Assembly (NCBI GenBank): GCA_910589415.1
Contig: OU342631.1
Coordinates: 61,966,598 to 62,030,597, forward strand
Source of the DNA: Malachius bipustulatus
Taxonomy: Eukaryota; Arthropoda; Insecta; Coleoptera; Melyridae
DNA length: 64,000 nucleotides
Direction: 5' to 3'
Shown here: piece after piece, positions 40,491-56,000 of the stretch
How positions within the stretch are numbered: position 1 is the stretch's first letter
Layout: every line of letters begins with the position of its first letter
Program-made: the position numbers and the translations under genes
The notes under the pieces: generated by a model
What the model was told of the DNA's origin: nothing
What the model saw: only the letters and a program-made list of their open reading frames with translations
Databases searched by the model: none

Positions 40491-42760
40491 GCAATCCTGG
40501 AATCCACACACCAACTGCGCTAGCGACACGCACTCGGGCTGCGTTAGCTGCCCACCAATGACCGTTAGCGGCCCACCAATGGCCGCTAGCGCCGCGATCT
40601 CCGTTCATTTTTATTACTTTTATGCAATCCTGGAATCCACACGTCAACTGCGCTAGCGACACGCACTTGGGCTGCGTTAGCGGCCCACCAATGACCGTTA
40701 GCGGCCCACCAATGGCCCCTAGCGTCGCGATCTCCGTTCATTTTTATTACTTTCTTGCAATCCTGGAATCCACACGCCAACTGCGCTAGCGACACCACTT
40801 TGCTGCGTTAGCGGCCCACCAATGACCGTTAGCGGCCCACCAATGGCCGCTAGCGTTCATTTTTCGTTAGCGGGCAGCCTAAGTGCGTCATTTTTCGTTA
40901 GCGTCCCACCAATTGCGTTCATTTTTCATTAGCGGCTCACCAATGGCCGCTAGCGGCCCACAAATGGTCGCTAGCGGCTCACAAATGGCCGCTAGGGTTC
41001 ATTTTTATTACTTTCATGCAATCCTGGAGTCCACACGCCAACTGCGCTAGCGACACGCAGTTGGGCTGCGTTAGCGGCCCACCAATGACCGTTAGCGGCC
41101 CACCAATGGCCGCTAGCGTCGCGATCTCCGTTCATTTTTATTACTTTTATGCAATCCTGGAATCCAAACGTCAACTGCGCTAGCGACACGCACTTGGGCT
41201 GCGTAAGCGGCCTACCAATGACCGTTAGCGGCCCACCAATGACCGTTAGCGGCCTACCAATGGCCGCTAGCGTCGCGATCTCTATTCATTCTTATTACTT
41301 TTATGCAATCCTGGAATCCACACGCCAATTACGCTAGCGACACGCACATGGGCTGCGTTAGCGGCCCACCAATGACAGTTAGCGGCCCACCAATGGCCGC
41401 TAGCGTTCATTTCTATTACTTTCATGCAATCCTGGAATCCACACGCCAACTGCGCTAGCGACACGCACTTGGGCTGCGTTAGCGTCCCACCAACGACCGT
41501 TAGCGGCCCACCAATGGCGGCTAGCATCGCTATCTCATTTTTATTACTTTTATGCAATCCTGGAATCCACACGTCAACTGCGCTAGCGACACGCACTTGG
41601 GCTGCGTTAGCGGCCCACCAATGACCGTTTGCGGCCCACCAATGGCCGCTAGCGTCGCGATCTCCGTTCATTTTTATTACTTTTATGCAATCCTGGAATC
41701 CACACGTCAACTGCGCTAGCGACACGCACTTGGATTGCGTTAGCGGCCCACCAATGACCGTTAGCGGCCCACCAATGGCCGCTAGCGTTCATTTTTATTA
41801 CTTTTATGCAATCCTGGAATCCACACGCCAACTGCGCTAGCGACACGCACTTGAGCTGCGTTAGAACCACCAATGACCGTTAGCGGCCCAACAATTGCCG
41901 CTAGCGTCGCGATCTCCGTTCATTTTTATTACTTTGATGCAATCCTGGAATCCACACGCCAACTGCGCTAGCGACACGCACTCGGGCTGCGTTAGCTGCC
42001 CACCAATGACCCTTAGCGGCCCACCAATGGCCGCTAGCGTCGCGATCTCCGTTCATTTTTATTACTTTTATGCAATCCTGGAATCCACACGTCAACTGCG
42101 CTAGCGACACGCACTTGGATTGCGTTAGCGGCCCACCAATGACCGTTAGCGGCCCACCAATGGCCGCTAGCGTTCATTTTTATTACTTTTATGCAATCCT
42201 GGAATCCACACGCCAACTGCGCTAGCGACACGCACTTGAGCTGCGTTAGAACCACCAATGACCGTTAGCGGCCCAACAATTGCCGCTAGCGTCGCGATCT
42301 CCGTTCATTTTTACTACTTTGATGCAATCCTGGAATCCACACACCAACTGCGCTAGCGACACGCACTCGGGCTGCGTTAGCTGCCCACCAATGACCGTTA
42401 GCGGCCCACCAATGGCCGCTAGCGCCGCGATCTCCGTTCATTTTTATTACTTTTATGCAATCCTGGAATCCACACGTCAACTGCGCTAGCGACACGCACT
42501 TGGGCTGCGTTAGCGGCCCACCAATGACCGTTAGCGGCCCACCAATGGCCCCTAGCGTCGCGATCTCCGTTCATTTTTATTACTTTCTTGCAATCCTGGA
42601 ATCCACACGCCAACTGCGCTAGCGACACCACTTTGCTGCGTTAGCGGCCCACCAATGACCGTTAGCGGCCCACCAATGGCCGCTAGCGTTCATTTTTCGT
42701 TAGCGGGCAGCCTAAGTGCGTCATTTTTCGTTAGCGTCCCACCAATTGCGTTCATTTTTC
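39231..42760 (+). repeat. Local tandem duplication of ~1.70-1.83 kb
   Basis: Features at 39290, 39580, 39947 and 40199 recur 1702 bp later. From about 40490 the offset becomes 1833 because the first copy lacks a unit. The join near 40931 fuses ATTTTTCATTAGCGG from the degenerate block to GCTCACCAATGGCCGCTAG. Confidence 0.85.
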
Positions 42761-45400
42761 ATTAGCGGCCGACCAATGGCCGCTAGCGTTAATTTTTATT
42801 ACTTTCATGCAATCCTGGAATCCACACGCCAACTGCACTAGCGACACGCACTTGGATTGCGTTAGCGGCCCACCAATGACCGTTAGCGGCCCACCATTGG
42901 CCGCTAGCGTTCATTTTTATTACTTTTCTGCAATCCTGGAATCCACACGCCAACTGCGCTAGCGACACGCACTTGAGCTGCGTTAGCGAACCACCAATGA
43001 CCGTTAGCGGCCCAACAATTGCCGCTAGCGTCGCGATCTCCGTTCATTCTTATTACTTTTATGCAATCCTGGAATCCACACGCCAACTACGCTAGCGACA
43101 CGCACTTGGGCTGCGTTAGCGGCCCACCAATGACCGTTAGCGGCCCACCAATGGCCGCTAGCGTTCATTTTTATTACTTTTCTGCAATCCTGGAATCCAC
43201 ACGCCAACTGCGCTAGCGACACGCACTTGAGCTGCGTTAGCGAACCACCAATGACCGTTAGCGGCCCAACAATTGCCGCTAGCGTCGCGATCTCCGTTCA
43301 TTTTTATTACTTTGATGCAATCCTGGAATCCACACGCCAAATGCGCTAGCAACACGCACTCGGGCTGCGTTAGCTGCCCACCAATGACCGTTAGCGGCCC
43401 ACCAATGGCCGCTAGCGTCGCGATCTCCGTTCATTTTTATTACTTTCTTGCAATCCTAGAATCCACACGCCAACTGCGCTAGCGACACTCACTTTTCTGC
43501 GTTAGCGGCTCACCAATGGCCGCTAGCGTTCATTTTTATTACTTTCATGCAATCCTGGAATCCACACGCCAACTGCACTAGCGACACGCACTTGGATTGC
43601 GTTGGCGGCCCACCATTGGCCGCTAGCATCGCGATCTCCGTTCATTCTTATTACTTTTATGCAATCCTGGAATCCACACGCCAACTACGCTAGCGAGACA
43701 CACTTGGGCTGCGTTAGCGGCCCACCAATGACCGTTAGCGGCCCACCAATGGCCGCTAGCGTTCATTTTTATTACTTTTATGCAATCCTGGAATCCACAC
43801 GCCAACTGCGCTAGCGACACGCACTTGAGCTGCGTTAGAACCACCAATGACCGTTAGCGGCCCAACAATTGCCGCTAGCGTCGCGATCTCCGTTCATTTT
43901 TATTACTTTGATGCAATCCTGGAATCCACACGCCAACTGCGCTAGCGACACGCACTCGGGCTGCGTTAGCTGCCCACCAATGACCGTTAGCGGCCCACCA
44001 ATGGCCGCTAGCGCCGCGATCTCCGTTCATTTTTATTACTTTTATGCTATCCTGGAATCCACAAGTCAACTGCGCTAGCGACACGCACTTGGGCTGCGTT
44101 AGCAGCCCACCAATGACCGTTAGCGGCCCACCAATGGCCCCTAGCGTCGCGATCTCCGTTCATTTTTTTTAACTTTCTTGCAATCCTGGAATCCACACGC
44201 CAACTGCGCTAGCGACACCACTTTGCTGCGTTAGCGGCCCACCAATGACCGTTAGCGGCCCACCAATGGCCGCTAGCGTTCATTTTTCGTTAGCGGGCAG
44301 CCTAAGTGGCCAACTCCGCTAGCGACACGCACTTGGGCTGCGATAGCGGCCCACCAATGACCGTTAGCGGCCCACCAATGGCCGCTTGCATTCATTTTTA
44401 TTACTTTTATGCAATCCTGGAATCCACACGCCAACTGCGCTAGCGACACGCACTTGAGCTGCGTTAGAACCACCAATGACCGTTAGCGGCCCAACAATTG
44501 CCGCTAGCGTCGCAATCTCCGTTCATTTTTATTACTTTGATGCAATCCTGGAATCCACACGCCAACTGCGCTAGCGACACGCACTCGGGCTGCGTTAGCT
44601 GCCCACCAATGACCGTTAGCGGCCCACCAATGGCCGCTAGCGCCGCGATCTCCGTTCATTTTTATTACTTTTATGCTATCCTGGAATCCACAAGTCAACT
44701 GCGCTAGCGACACGCACTTGGGCTGCGTTAGCAGCCCACCAATGACCGTTAGCGGCCCACCAATGGCCCCTAGCGTCGCGATCTCCGTTCATTTTTTTTA
44801 ACTTTCTTGCAATCCTGGAATCCACACGCCAACTGCGCTAGCGACACCACTTTGCTGCGTTAGCGGCCCACCAATGACCGTTAGCGGCCCACCAATGGCC
44901 GCTAGCGTTCATTTTTCGTTAGCGGGCAGCCTAAGTGGCCAACTCCGCTAGCGACACGCACTTGGGCTGCGATAGCGGCCCACCAATGACCGTTAGCAGC
45001 CCACCAATGGCCGCTAGCATTCATTTTTATTACTTTTATGCAATCCTGGAATCCACACGCCAACTGCGCTAGCGACACGCACTTGAGCTGCGTTAGCGAA
45101 CCACCAATGACCGTTAGCGGCCCAACAATTGCCGCTAGCGTCGCGATCTCCGTTCATTTTTATTACTTTGATGCAATCCTGGAATCCACACGCCAACTGC
45201 GCTAGCGACACGCACTCGGGCTGCGTAAGCTGCCCACCAATGACCGTTAGCGGCCCACCAATGGCCGCTAGCGTCGCGATCTCCATTCATTCTTATCACT
45301 TTTATGCAATCCTGGAATCCACACGCCAACTACGCTAGCGACACGCACTTGGGCTGCGTTAGCGGCCCACCAATGACAGTTAGCGGCCCACCAATGGCCG
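40935..45400 (+). repeat. Block re-used at +14277 bp
   Basis: Landmarks at 40992, 41282, 41901, 43025, 43875 and 44504 recur at 55269, 55559, 56178, 57302, 58152 and 58781. From about 45135 the offset changes by two bases. The block spans the ends of several other duplications, so exchanges have overlapped. Confidence 0.85.
43870..45132 (+). repeat. 629-bp higher-order tandem pair
   Basis: Two consecutive 629-bp blocks start at about 43875 and 44504. Each includes the TATGCTATCC and CACAAGTCAACTG variants, the TTTTTTTTAACTTTC variant and the AAGTGGCCAACTCCGC deletion join. The same pairs recur at about 58152/58781 and 62448/63077. Confidence 0.88.
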
Positions 45401-46118
45401 CTAGCGTTCATTTCTATTACTTTTATGCAATCCTGGAATCCACACGCCAACTGCGCTAGCGACACGCACTTGGGCTGCGTTAGCGTCCCACCAATGACCG
45501 TTAGCGGCCCACCAATGGCCCCTAGCGTCGCGATCTCCGTTCATTTTAATTACTTTTATGCAATCCTGGAATCCACACGCCAACTGCGCTAGCGACACGC
45601 ACTCGGGCTGCGTTAGCTGGCCACCAATGACCGTTAGCGGCCCACCAATGGCCGCTAGCGTCGCGGTGTCCGTTCATTTTTATTACTTTCTTGCAATCCT
45701 AGAATCCACACGCCAACTGCGCTAGCGACACGCTCTTGGGCTGCGTTAGCGGCCCACCAATGACCGTTAGCGGCCCACCAATGGCCGCTAGCGTCGCGAT
45801 CTCCGCTCATTTTTATTACTTTTATGCAATCCTGGAATCCACACGCCAACTGCGCTAGCGACACGCACTTGGGCTGCATTAGCGAACAACCAATGACCGT
45901 TAGCGGCCCACCAATGGCCGCTAGCGTCGCGATCTCCGTTCATTTTTATTACTTTCTTGCAATCCTAGAATCCACACGCCAACTGCGCTAGCGACACTCA
46001 CTTTTCTGCGTTAGCGGCTCACCAATGGCCACTAGCGGCCCACAAATGGTCGCTAGCGGCTCACAAATGGCCGCTAGGGTTCATTTTTATTACTTTCATG
46101 CAATCCTGGAGTCCACAC

Positions 46119-49100
46119 GCCAACTGCGCTAGCGACACGCACTTGGGCTGCGTTAGCGGCCCACCAATGACCGTTAGCGGCTCACCAATGGCCGCTAGCG
46201 TTCATTTTTATTATTTTCATGCAATCCTGGAATCCACACGCCAACTGCACTAGCGACACGCACATGGATTGCGTTAGCGGCCCACCAATGACCGTTAGCG
46301 GCCCACCATTGGCCGCTAGCATCGCGATCTCCGTTCATTCTTATTACTTTTATGCAATCCTGGAATCCACACGCCAACTACGCTAGCGACACGCACTTGG
46401 GCTGCGTTAGCTGCCCACCAATGACCGTTAGCGGCCCACCAATGGCCGCTAGCGTCGCGATCTCCGTTCATTTTTATTACTTTTATGCAATCCTGGAATC
46501 CACACGTCAACTGCGCTAGCGACACGCACTGGGGCTGCGTTAGCGGCCCACCAATGACCGTTAGCGGTTAACCAATGGCCGCTAGCGTCGCGATCTCCGT
46601 TCATTTTTATTACTTTCTTGCAATCCTGGAATCCACACGCCAACTGCGCTAGCGACACGCACTTGAGCTGCGTTAGCGAACCACCAATGACCGTTAGCGG
46701 CCCAACAATTGCCGCTAGCGTCGCGATCTCCGTTCATTTTTATTACTTTGATGCAATCCTGGAATCCACACGCCAACTGCGCTAGCGACACGCACTCGGG
46801 CTGCGTTAGCTGCCCACCAATGACCGTTAGCGGCCCACCAATGGCCGCTAGCGTCGCGATCTCCGTTCATTTTTATTACTTTTATGCAATCCTGGAATCC
46901 ACACGTCAACTGCGCTAGCGACACGCACTTGGATTGCGTTAGCGGCCCACCAATGACCGTTAGCGGCCCACCAATCGCCGCTAGCGTTCATTTTTATTAC
47001 TTTTATGCAATCCTGGAATCCACACGCCAACTGCGCTAGCGACACGCACTTGAGCTGCGTTAGAACCACCAATGACCGTTAGCGGCCCAACAATTGCCGC
47101 TAGCGTCGCGATCTCCGTTCATTTTTATTACTTTGATGCAATCCTGGAATCCACACGCCAACTGCGCTAGCGACACGCACTCGGGCTGCGTTAGCTGCCC
47201 ACCAATGACCGTTAGCGGCCCACCAATGGCCGCTAGCGTCGCGATCTCCGTTCATTTTTATTACTTTTATGCAATCCTGGAATCCACACGTCAACTGCGC
47301 TAGCGACACGCACTTGGATTGCGTTAGCGGCCCACCAATGACCGTTAGCGGCCCACCAATGGCCGCTAGCGTTCATTTTTATTACTTTTATGCAATCCTG
47401 GAATCCACACGCCAACTGCGCTAGCGACACGCACTTGAGCTGCGTTAGAACCACCAATGACCGTTAGCGGCCCAACAATTGCCGCTAGCGTCGCGATCTC
47501 CGTTCATTTTTACTACTTTGATGCAATCCTGGAATCCACACACCAACTGCGCTAGCGACACGCACTCGGGCTGCGTTAGCTGCCCACCAATGACCGTTAG
47601 CGGCCCACCAATGGCCGCTAGCGCCGCGATCTCCGTTCATTTTTATTACTTTTATGCAATCCTGGAATCCACACGTCAACTGCGCTAGCGACACGCACTT
47701 GGGCTGCGTTAGCGGCCCACCAATGACCGTTAGCGGCCCACCAATGGCCCCTAGCGTCGCGATCTCCGTTCATTTTTATTACTTTCTTGCAATCCTGGAA
47801 TCCACACGCCAACTGCGCTAGCGACACCACTTTGCTGCGTAAGCGGCCCACCAATGACCGTTAGCGGCCCACCAATGGCCGCTAGCGTTCATTTTTCGTT
47901 AGCGGGCAGCCTAAGTGCGTCATTTTTCGTTAGCGTCCCACCAATTGCGTTCATTTTTCATTAGCGGCCGACCAATGGCCGCTAGCGTTAATTTTTATTA
48001 CTTTCATGCAATCCTGGAATCCACACGCCAACTGCACTAGCGACACGCACTTGGATTGCGTCAGCGGCCCACCAATGACCGTTAGCGGCCCACCATTGGC
48101 CGCTAGCGTTCATTTTTATTACTTTTCTGCAATCCTGGAATCCACACGCCAACTGCGCTAGCGACACGCACTTGAGCTGCGTTAGCGAACCACCAATGAC
48201 CGTTAGCGGCCCAACAATTGCCGCTAGCGTCGCGATCTCCGTTCATTCTTATTACTTTTATGCAATCCTGGAATCCACACGCCAACTACGCTAGCGACAC
48301 GCACTTGGGCTGCGTTAGCGGTCCACCAATGACCGTTAGCGGCCCACCAATGGCCGCTAGCGTTCATTTTTATTACTTTTCTGCAATCCTGGAATCCACA
48401 CGCCAACTGCGCTAGCGACACGCACTTGAGCTGCGTTAGCGAACCACCAATGACCGTTAGCGGCCCAACAATTGCCGCTAGCGTCGCGATCTCCGTTCAT
48501 TTTTATTACTTTGATGCAATCCTGGAATCCACACGCCAAATGCGCTAGCAACACGCACTCGGGCTGCGTTAGCTGCCCACCAATGACCGTTAGCGGCCCA
48601 CCAATGGCCGCTAGCGTCGCGATCTCCGTTCATTTTTATTACTTTCTTGCAATCCTAGAATCCACACGCCAACTGCGCTAGCGACACTCACTTTTCTGCG
48701 TTAGCGGCTCACCAATGGCCGCTAGCGTTCATTTTTATTACTTTCATGCAATCCTGGAATCCACACGCCAACTGCACTAGCGACACGCACTTGGATTGCG
48801 TTGGCGGCCCACCATTGGCCGCTAGCATCGCGATCTCCGTTCATTCTTATTACTTTTATGCAATCCTGGAATCCACACGCCAACTACGCTAGCGAGACAC
48901 ACTTGGGCTGCGTTAGCGGCCCACCAATGACCGTTAGCGGCCCACCAATGGCCGCTAGCGTTCATTTTTATTACTTTTATGCAATCCTGGAATCCACACG
49001 CCAACTGCGCTAGCGACACGCACTTGAGCTGCGTTAGAACCACCAATGACCGTTAGCGGCCCAACAATTGCCGCTAGCGTCGCGATCTCCGTTCATTTTT

Positions 49101-52100
49101 ATTACTTTGATGCAATCCTGGAATCCACACGCCAACTGCGCTAGCGACACGCACTCGGGCTGCGTTAGCTGCCCACCAATGACCGTTAGCGGCCCACCAA
49201 TGGCCGCTAGCGCCGCGATCTCCGTTCATTTTTATTACTTTTATGCTATCCTGGAATCCACAAGTCAACTGCGCTAGCGACACGCACTTGGGCTGCGTTA
49301 GCAGCCCACCAATGACCGTTAGCGGCCCACCAATGGCCCCTAGCGTCGCGATCTCCGTTCATTTTTTTTAACTTTCTTGCAATCCTGGAATCCACACGCC
49401 AACTGCGCTAGCGACACCACTTTGCTGCGTTAGCGGCCCACCAATGACCGTTAGCGGCCCACCAATGGCCGCTAGCGTTCATTTTTCGTTAGCGGGCAGC
49501 CTAAGTGGCCAACTCCGCTAGCGACACGCACTTGGGCTGCGATAGCGGCCCACCAATGACCGTTAGCGGCCCACCAATGGCCGCTAGCATTCATTTTTAT
49601 TACTTTTATGCAATCCTGGAATCCACACGCCAACTGCGCTAGCGACACGCACTTGAGCTGCGTTAGCGAACCACCAATGACCGTTAGCGGCCCAACAATT
49701 GCCGCTAGCGTCGCGATCTCCGTTCATTTTTATTACTTTGATGCAATCCTGGAATCCACACGCCAACTGCGCTAGCGACACGCACTCGGGCTGCGTAAGC
49801 TGCCCACCAATGACCGTTAGCGGCCCACCAATGGCCGCTAGCGTCGCGATCTCCATTCATTCTTATCACTTTTATGCAATCCTGGAATCCACACGCCAAC
49901 TACGCTAGCGACACGCACTTGGGCTGCGTTAGCGGCCCACCAATGACAGTTAGCGGCCCACCAATGGCCGCTAGCGTTCATTTCTATTACTTTTATGCAA
50001 TCCTGGGATCCACACGCCAACTGCGCTAGCAACACGCACTTGGGCTGCGTTAGCGAACCACCAATGATCGTTAGCGGCCCACCAATGGCCGCTAGCGTCG
50101 CGATCTCCGTTTATTCTTATTACTTTCTTGCAATCCTAGAGTCCACACGCCAACTGCGCTAGCGACACTCACTTTTCTGCGTTAGCGGCTCACCAATGGC
50201 CGCTAGCGGCCCACCAATGGCCGCTAGCGTCGCGATCTCCGTTCATTTTTATTACTTTCATGCAATCCTGGAATCCACACGCCAACTGCGCTAGCGACAC
50301 GCACTTGGGCTGCGTTAGCGTCCCACCAATGACCGTTAGCGGCCCACCAATGGCCGCTAGCGTTCATTATTATTACTTTCATGCAATCCTGGAATCCACA
50401 CGCCAACTGCGCTTGCGACACGCACTTGGGCTGCGTTAGCGGCCCACCAATGACCGTTAGCGGTCCACCAATGGTCTCTAACGTCGCGATCTCCGTTCAT
50501 TTTAATTACTTTTATGCAATCCTGGAATCCACACGCCAACTGCGCTAGCGACACGCACTCGGGCTGCGTTAGCTGGCCACCAATGACCGTTAGCGGCCCA
50601 CCAATGGCCGCTAGCGTCGCGGTGTCCGTTCATTTTTATTACTTTCTTGCAATCCTAGAATCCACACGCCAACTGCGCTAGCGACACGCACTTGGGCTGC
50701 GTTAGCGGCCCACCAATGACCGTTAGCGGCCCACCAATGGCCGCTAGCGTCGCGATCTCCGCTCATTTTTATTACTTTTATGCAATCCTGGAATCCACAC
50801 GCCAACTGCGCTAGCGACACGCACTTGGGCTGCGTTAGCGAACAACCAATGACCGTTAGCGGCCCACCAATGGCCGCTAGCGTCGCGATCTCCGTTCATT
50901 TTTATTACTTTCTTGCAATCCTAGAATCCACACGCCAACTGCGCTAGCGACACTCACTTTTCTGCGTTAGCGGCTCACCAATGGCCACTAGCGGCCCACA
51001 AATGGTCGCTAGCGGCTCACAAATGGCCGCTAGGGTTCATTTTTATTACTTTCATGCAATCCTGGAGTCCACACGCCAACTGCGCTAGCGACACGCACTT
51101 GGGCTGCGTTAGCGGCCCACCAATGACCGTTAGCGGCCCACCAATGGCCGCTAGCGTCGCGATCTCCGTTCATTTTTATTACTTTTATGCAATCCTGGAA
51201 TCCACACGTCAACTGCGCTAGCGACACGCACTTGGGCTGCGTAAGCGGCCCACCAATGACCGTTAGCGGCCCACCAATGACCGTTAGCGGCCTACCAATG
51301 GCCGCTAGCGTCGCGATCTCTATTCATTCTTATTACTTTTATGCAATCCTGGAATCCACACGCCAATTACGCTAGCGACGCGCACTTGGGCTGCGTTAGC
51401 GGCCCACCAATGACAGTTAGCGGCCCACCAATGGCCGCTAGCGTTCATTTCTATTACTTTCATGCAATCCTGGAATCCACACGCCAACTGCGCTAGCGAC
51501 ACGCACTTGGGCTGCGTTAGCGTCCCACCAACGACCGTTAGCGGCCCACCAATGGCGGCTAGCATCGCTATCTCATTTTTATTACTTTTATGCAATCCTG
51601 GAATCCACACGTCAACTGCGCTAGCGACACGCACTTGGGCTGCGTTAGCGGCCCACCAATGACCGTTAGCGGCTCACCAATGGCCGCTAGCGTCGCGATC
51701 TCCGTTCATTTTTATTACTTTCTTGCAATCCTAGAATCCACACGCCAACTGCGCTAGCGACACTCACTTTTCTGCGTTAGCGGCTCACCAATGGCCACTA
51801 GCGGCCCACAAATGGTCGCTAGCGGCTCACAAATGGCCGCAAGGGTTCATTTTTATTACTTTCATGCAATCCTGGAGTCCACACGCCAACTGCGCTAGCG
51901 ACACGCAGTTGGGCTGCGTTAGCGGCCCACCAATGACCGTTAGCGGCCCACCAATGGCCGCTAGCGTCGCGATCTCCGTTCATTTTTATTACTTTTATGC
52001 AATCCTGGAATCCACACGTCAACTGCGCTAGCGACACGCACTTGGGCTGCGTAAGCGGCCTACCAATGACCGTTAGCGGCCCACCAATGACCGTTAGCGG

Positions 52101-53040
52101 CCTACCAATGGCCGCTAGCGTCGCGATCTCTATTCATTCTTATTACTTTTATGCAATCCTGGAATCCACACGCCAATTACGCTAGCGACACGCACATGGG
52201 CTGCGTTAGCGGCCCACCAATGACAGTTAGCGGCCCACCAATGGCCGCTAGCGTTCATTTCTATTACTTTCATGCAATCCTGGAATCCACACGCCAACTG
52301 CGCTAGCGACACGCACTTGGGCTGCGTTAGCGTCCCACCAACGACCGTTAGCGGCCCACCAATGGCGGCTAGCATCGCTATCTCATTTTTATTACTTTTA
52401 TGCAATCCTGGAATCCACACGTCAACTGCGCTAGCGACACGCACTTGGGCTGCGTTAGCGGCCCACCAATGACCGTTAGCGGCCCACCAATGGCCGCTAG
52501 CGTCGCGATCTCCGTTCATTTTTATTACTTTTATGCAATCCTGGAATCCACACGTCAACTGCGCTAGCGACACGCACTTGGATTGCGTTAGCGGCCCACC
52601 AATGACCGTTAGCGGCCCACCAATGGCCGCTAGCGTTCATTTTTATTACTTTTATGCAATCCTGGAATCCACACGCCAACTGCGCTAGCGACACGCACTT
52701 GAGCTGCGTTAGAACCACCAATGACCGTTAGCGGCCCAACAATTGCCGCTAGCGTCGCGATCTCCGTTCATTTTTATTACTTTGATGCAATCCTGGAATC
52801 CACACGCCAACTGCGCTAGCGACACGCACTCGGGCTGCGTTAGCTGCCCACCAATGACCGTTAGCGGCCCACCAATGGCCGCTAGCGTCGCGATCTCCGT
52901 TCATTTCTATTACTTTTATGCAATCCTGGAATCCACACGTCAACTGCGCTAGCGACACGCACTTGGATTGCGTTAGCGGCCCACCAATGACCGTTAGCGG
53001 CCCACCAATGGCCGCTAGCGTTCATTTTTATTACTTTTAT
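46119..53040 (+). repeat. Higher-order block, second copy of the ~6.8-kb duplication
   Basis: Partner of 33690-40490. Differences by eye are scattered single bases plus one extra 121-bp unit, so the copy is recent compared with unit-to-unit divergence. Confidence 0.85.
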
Positions 53041-56000
53041 GCAATCCTGGAATCCACACGCCAACTGCGCTAGCGACACGCACTTGAGTTGCGTTAGAAC
53101 CACCAATGACCGTTAGCGGCCCAACAATTGCCGCTAGCGTCGCGATCTCCGTTCATTTTTACTACTTTGATGCAATCCTGGAATCCACACACCAACTGCG
53201 CTAGCGACACGCACTCGGGCTGCGTTAGCTGCCCACCAATGACCGTTAGCGGCCCACCAATGGCCGCTATCGCCGCGATCTCCGTTCATTTTTATTACTT
53301 TTATGCAATCCTGGAATCCACACGTCAACTGCGCTAGCGACACGCACTTGGGCTGCGTTAGCGGCCCACCAATGACCGTTAGCGGCCCACCAATGGCCGC
53401 TAGCGTTCATTTCTATTACTTTTATGCAATCCTGGAATCCACACGCCAACTGCGCTAGCAACACGCACTTGGGCTGCGTTAGCGAACCACCAATGATCGT
53501 TAGCGGCCCACCAATGGCCGCTAGCGTCGCGATCTCCGTTTATTCTTATTACTTTCTTGCAATCCTAGAGTCCACACGCCAACTGCGCTAGCGACACTCA
53601 CTTTTCTGCGTTAGCGGCTCACCAATGGCCGCTAGCGGCCCACCAATGGCCGCTAGCGTCGCGATCTCCGTTCATTTTTATTACTTTCATGCAATCCTGG
53701 AATCCACACGCCAACTGCGCTAGCGACACGCACTTGGGCTGCGTTAGCGTCCCACCAATGACCGTTAGCGGCCCACCAATGGCCGCTAGCGTTCATTATT
53801 ATTACTTTCATGCAATCCTGGAATCCACACGCCAACTGCGCTTGCGACACGCACTTGGGCTGCGTTAGCGGCCCACCAATGACCGTTAGCGGTCCACCAG
53901 TGGTCTCTAACGTCGCGATCTCCGTTCATTTTAATTACTTTTATGCAATCCTGGAATCCACACGCCAACTGCGCTAGCGACACGCACTCGGGCTGCGTTA
54001 GCTGGCCACCAATGACCGTTAGCGGCCCACCAATGGCCGCTAGCGTCGCGGTGTCCGTTCATTTTTATTACTTTCTTGCAATCCTAGAATCCACACGCCA
54101 ACTGCGCTAGCGACACGCACTTGGGCTGCGTTAGCGGCCCACCAATGACCGTTAGCGGCCCACCAATGGCCGCTAGCGTCGCGATCTCCGCTCATTTTTA
54201 TTACTTTTATGCAATCCTGGAATCCACACGCCAACTGCGCTAGCGACACGCACTTGGGCTGCATTAGCGAACAACCAATGACCGTTAGCGGCCCACCAAT
54301 GGCCGCTAGCGTCGCGATCTCCGTTCATTTTTATTACTTTCTTGCAATCCTAGAATCCACACGCCAACTGCGCTAGCGACACTCACTTTTCTGCGTTAGC
54401 GGCTCACCAATGGCCACTAGCGGCCCACAAATGGTCGCTAGCGGCTCACAAATGGCCGCTAGGGTTCATTTTTATTACTTTCATGCAATCCTGGAGTCCA
54501 CACGCCAACTGCGCTAGCGACACGCACTTGGGCTGCGTTAGCGACCCACCAATGACCGTTAGCGGCCCACCACTGGCCGCTAGCGTCGCGATCTCCGTTC
54601 ATTCTTATTACTTTTATGCAATCCTGGAATCCACACGTCAACTGCGCTAGCGACACGCACTTGGGCTGCGTAAGCGGCCCACCAATGACCGTTAGCGGCC
54701 CACCAATGACCGTTAGCGGCCTACCAATGGCCGCTAGCGTCGCGATCTCTATTCATTCTTATTACTTTTATGCAATCCTGGAATCCACACGCCAATTACG
54801 CTAGCGACACGCACTTGGGCTGCGTTAGCGGCCCACCAATGACAGTTAGCGGCCCACCAATGGCCGCTAGCGTTCATTTCTATTACTTTCATGCAATCCT
54901 GGAATCCACACGCCAACTGCGCTAGCGACACGCACTTGGGCTGCGTTAGCGTCCCACCAACGACCGTTAGCGGCCCACCAATGGCGGCTAGCATCGCTAT
55001 CTCATTTTTATTACTTTTATGCAATCCTGGAATCCACACGTCAACTGCGCTAGCGACACGCACTTGGGCTGCGTTAGCGGCCCACCAATGACCGTTAGCG
55101 GCTCACCAATGGCCGCTAGCGTCGCGATCTCCGTTCATTTTTATTACTTTCTTGCAATCCTAGAATCCACACGCCAACTGCGCTAGCGACACTCACTTTT
55201 CTGCGTTAGCGGCTCACCAATGGCCACTAGCGGCCCACAAATGGTCGCTAGCGGCTCACAAATGGCCGCTAGGGTTCATTTTTATTACTTTCATGCAATC
55301 CTGGAGTCCACACGCCAACTGCGCTAGCGACACGCAGTTGGGCTGCGTTAGCGGCCCACCAATGACCGTTAGCGGCCCACCAATGGCCGCTAGCGTCGCG
55401 ATCTCCGTTCATTTTTATTACTTTTATGCAATCCTGGAATCCACACGTCAACTGCGCTAGCGACACGCACTTGGGCTGCGTAAGCGGCCTACCAATGACC
55501 GTTAGCGGCCCACCAATGACCGTTAGCGGCCTACCAATGGCCGCTAGCGTCGCGATCTCTATTCATTCTTATTACTTTTATGCAATCCTGGAATCCACAC
55601 GCCAATTACGCTAGCGACACGCACATGGGCTGCGTTAGCGGCCCACCAATGACAGTTAGCGGCCCACCAATGGCCGCTAGCGTTCATTTCTATTACCTTC
55701 ATGCAATCCTGGAATCCACACGCCAACTGCGCTAGCGACACGCACTTGGGCTGCGTTAGCGTCCCACCAACGACCGTTAGCGGCCCACCAATGGCGGCTA
55801 GCATCGCTATCTCATTTTTATTACTTTTATGCAATCCTGGAATCCACACGTCAACTGCGCTAGCGACACGCACTTGGGCTGCGTTAGCGGCCCACCAATG
55901 ACCGTTAGCGGCCCACCAATGGCCGCTAGCGTCGCGATCTCCGTTCATTTTTATTACTTTTATGCAATCCTGGAATCCACACGTCAACTGCGCTAGCGAC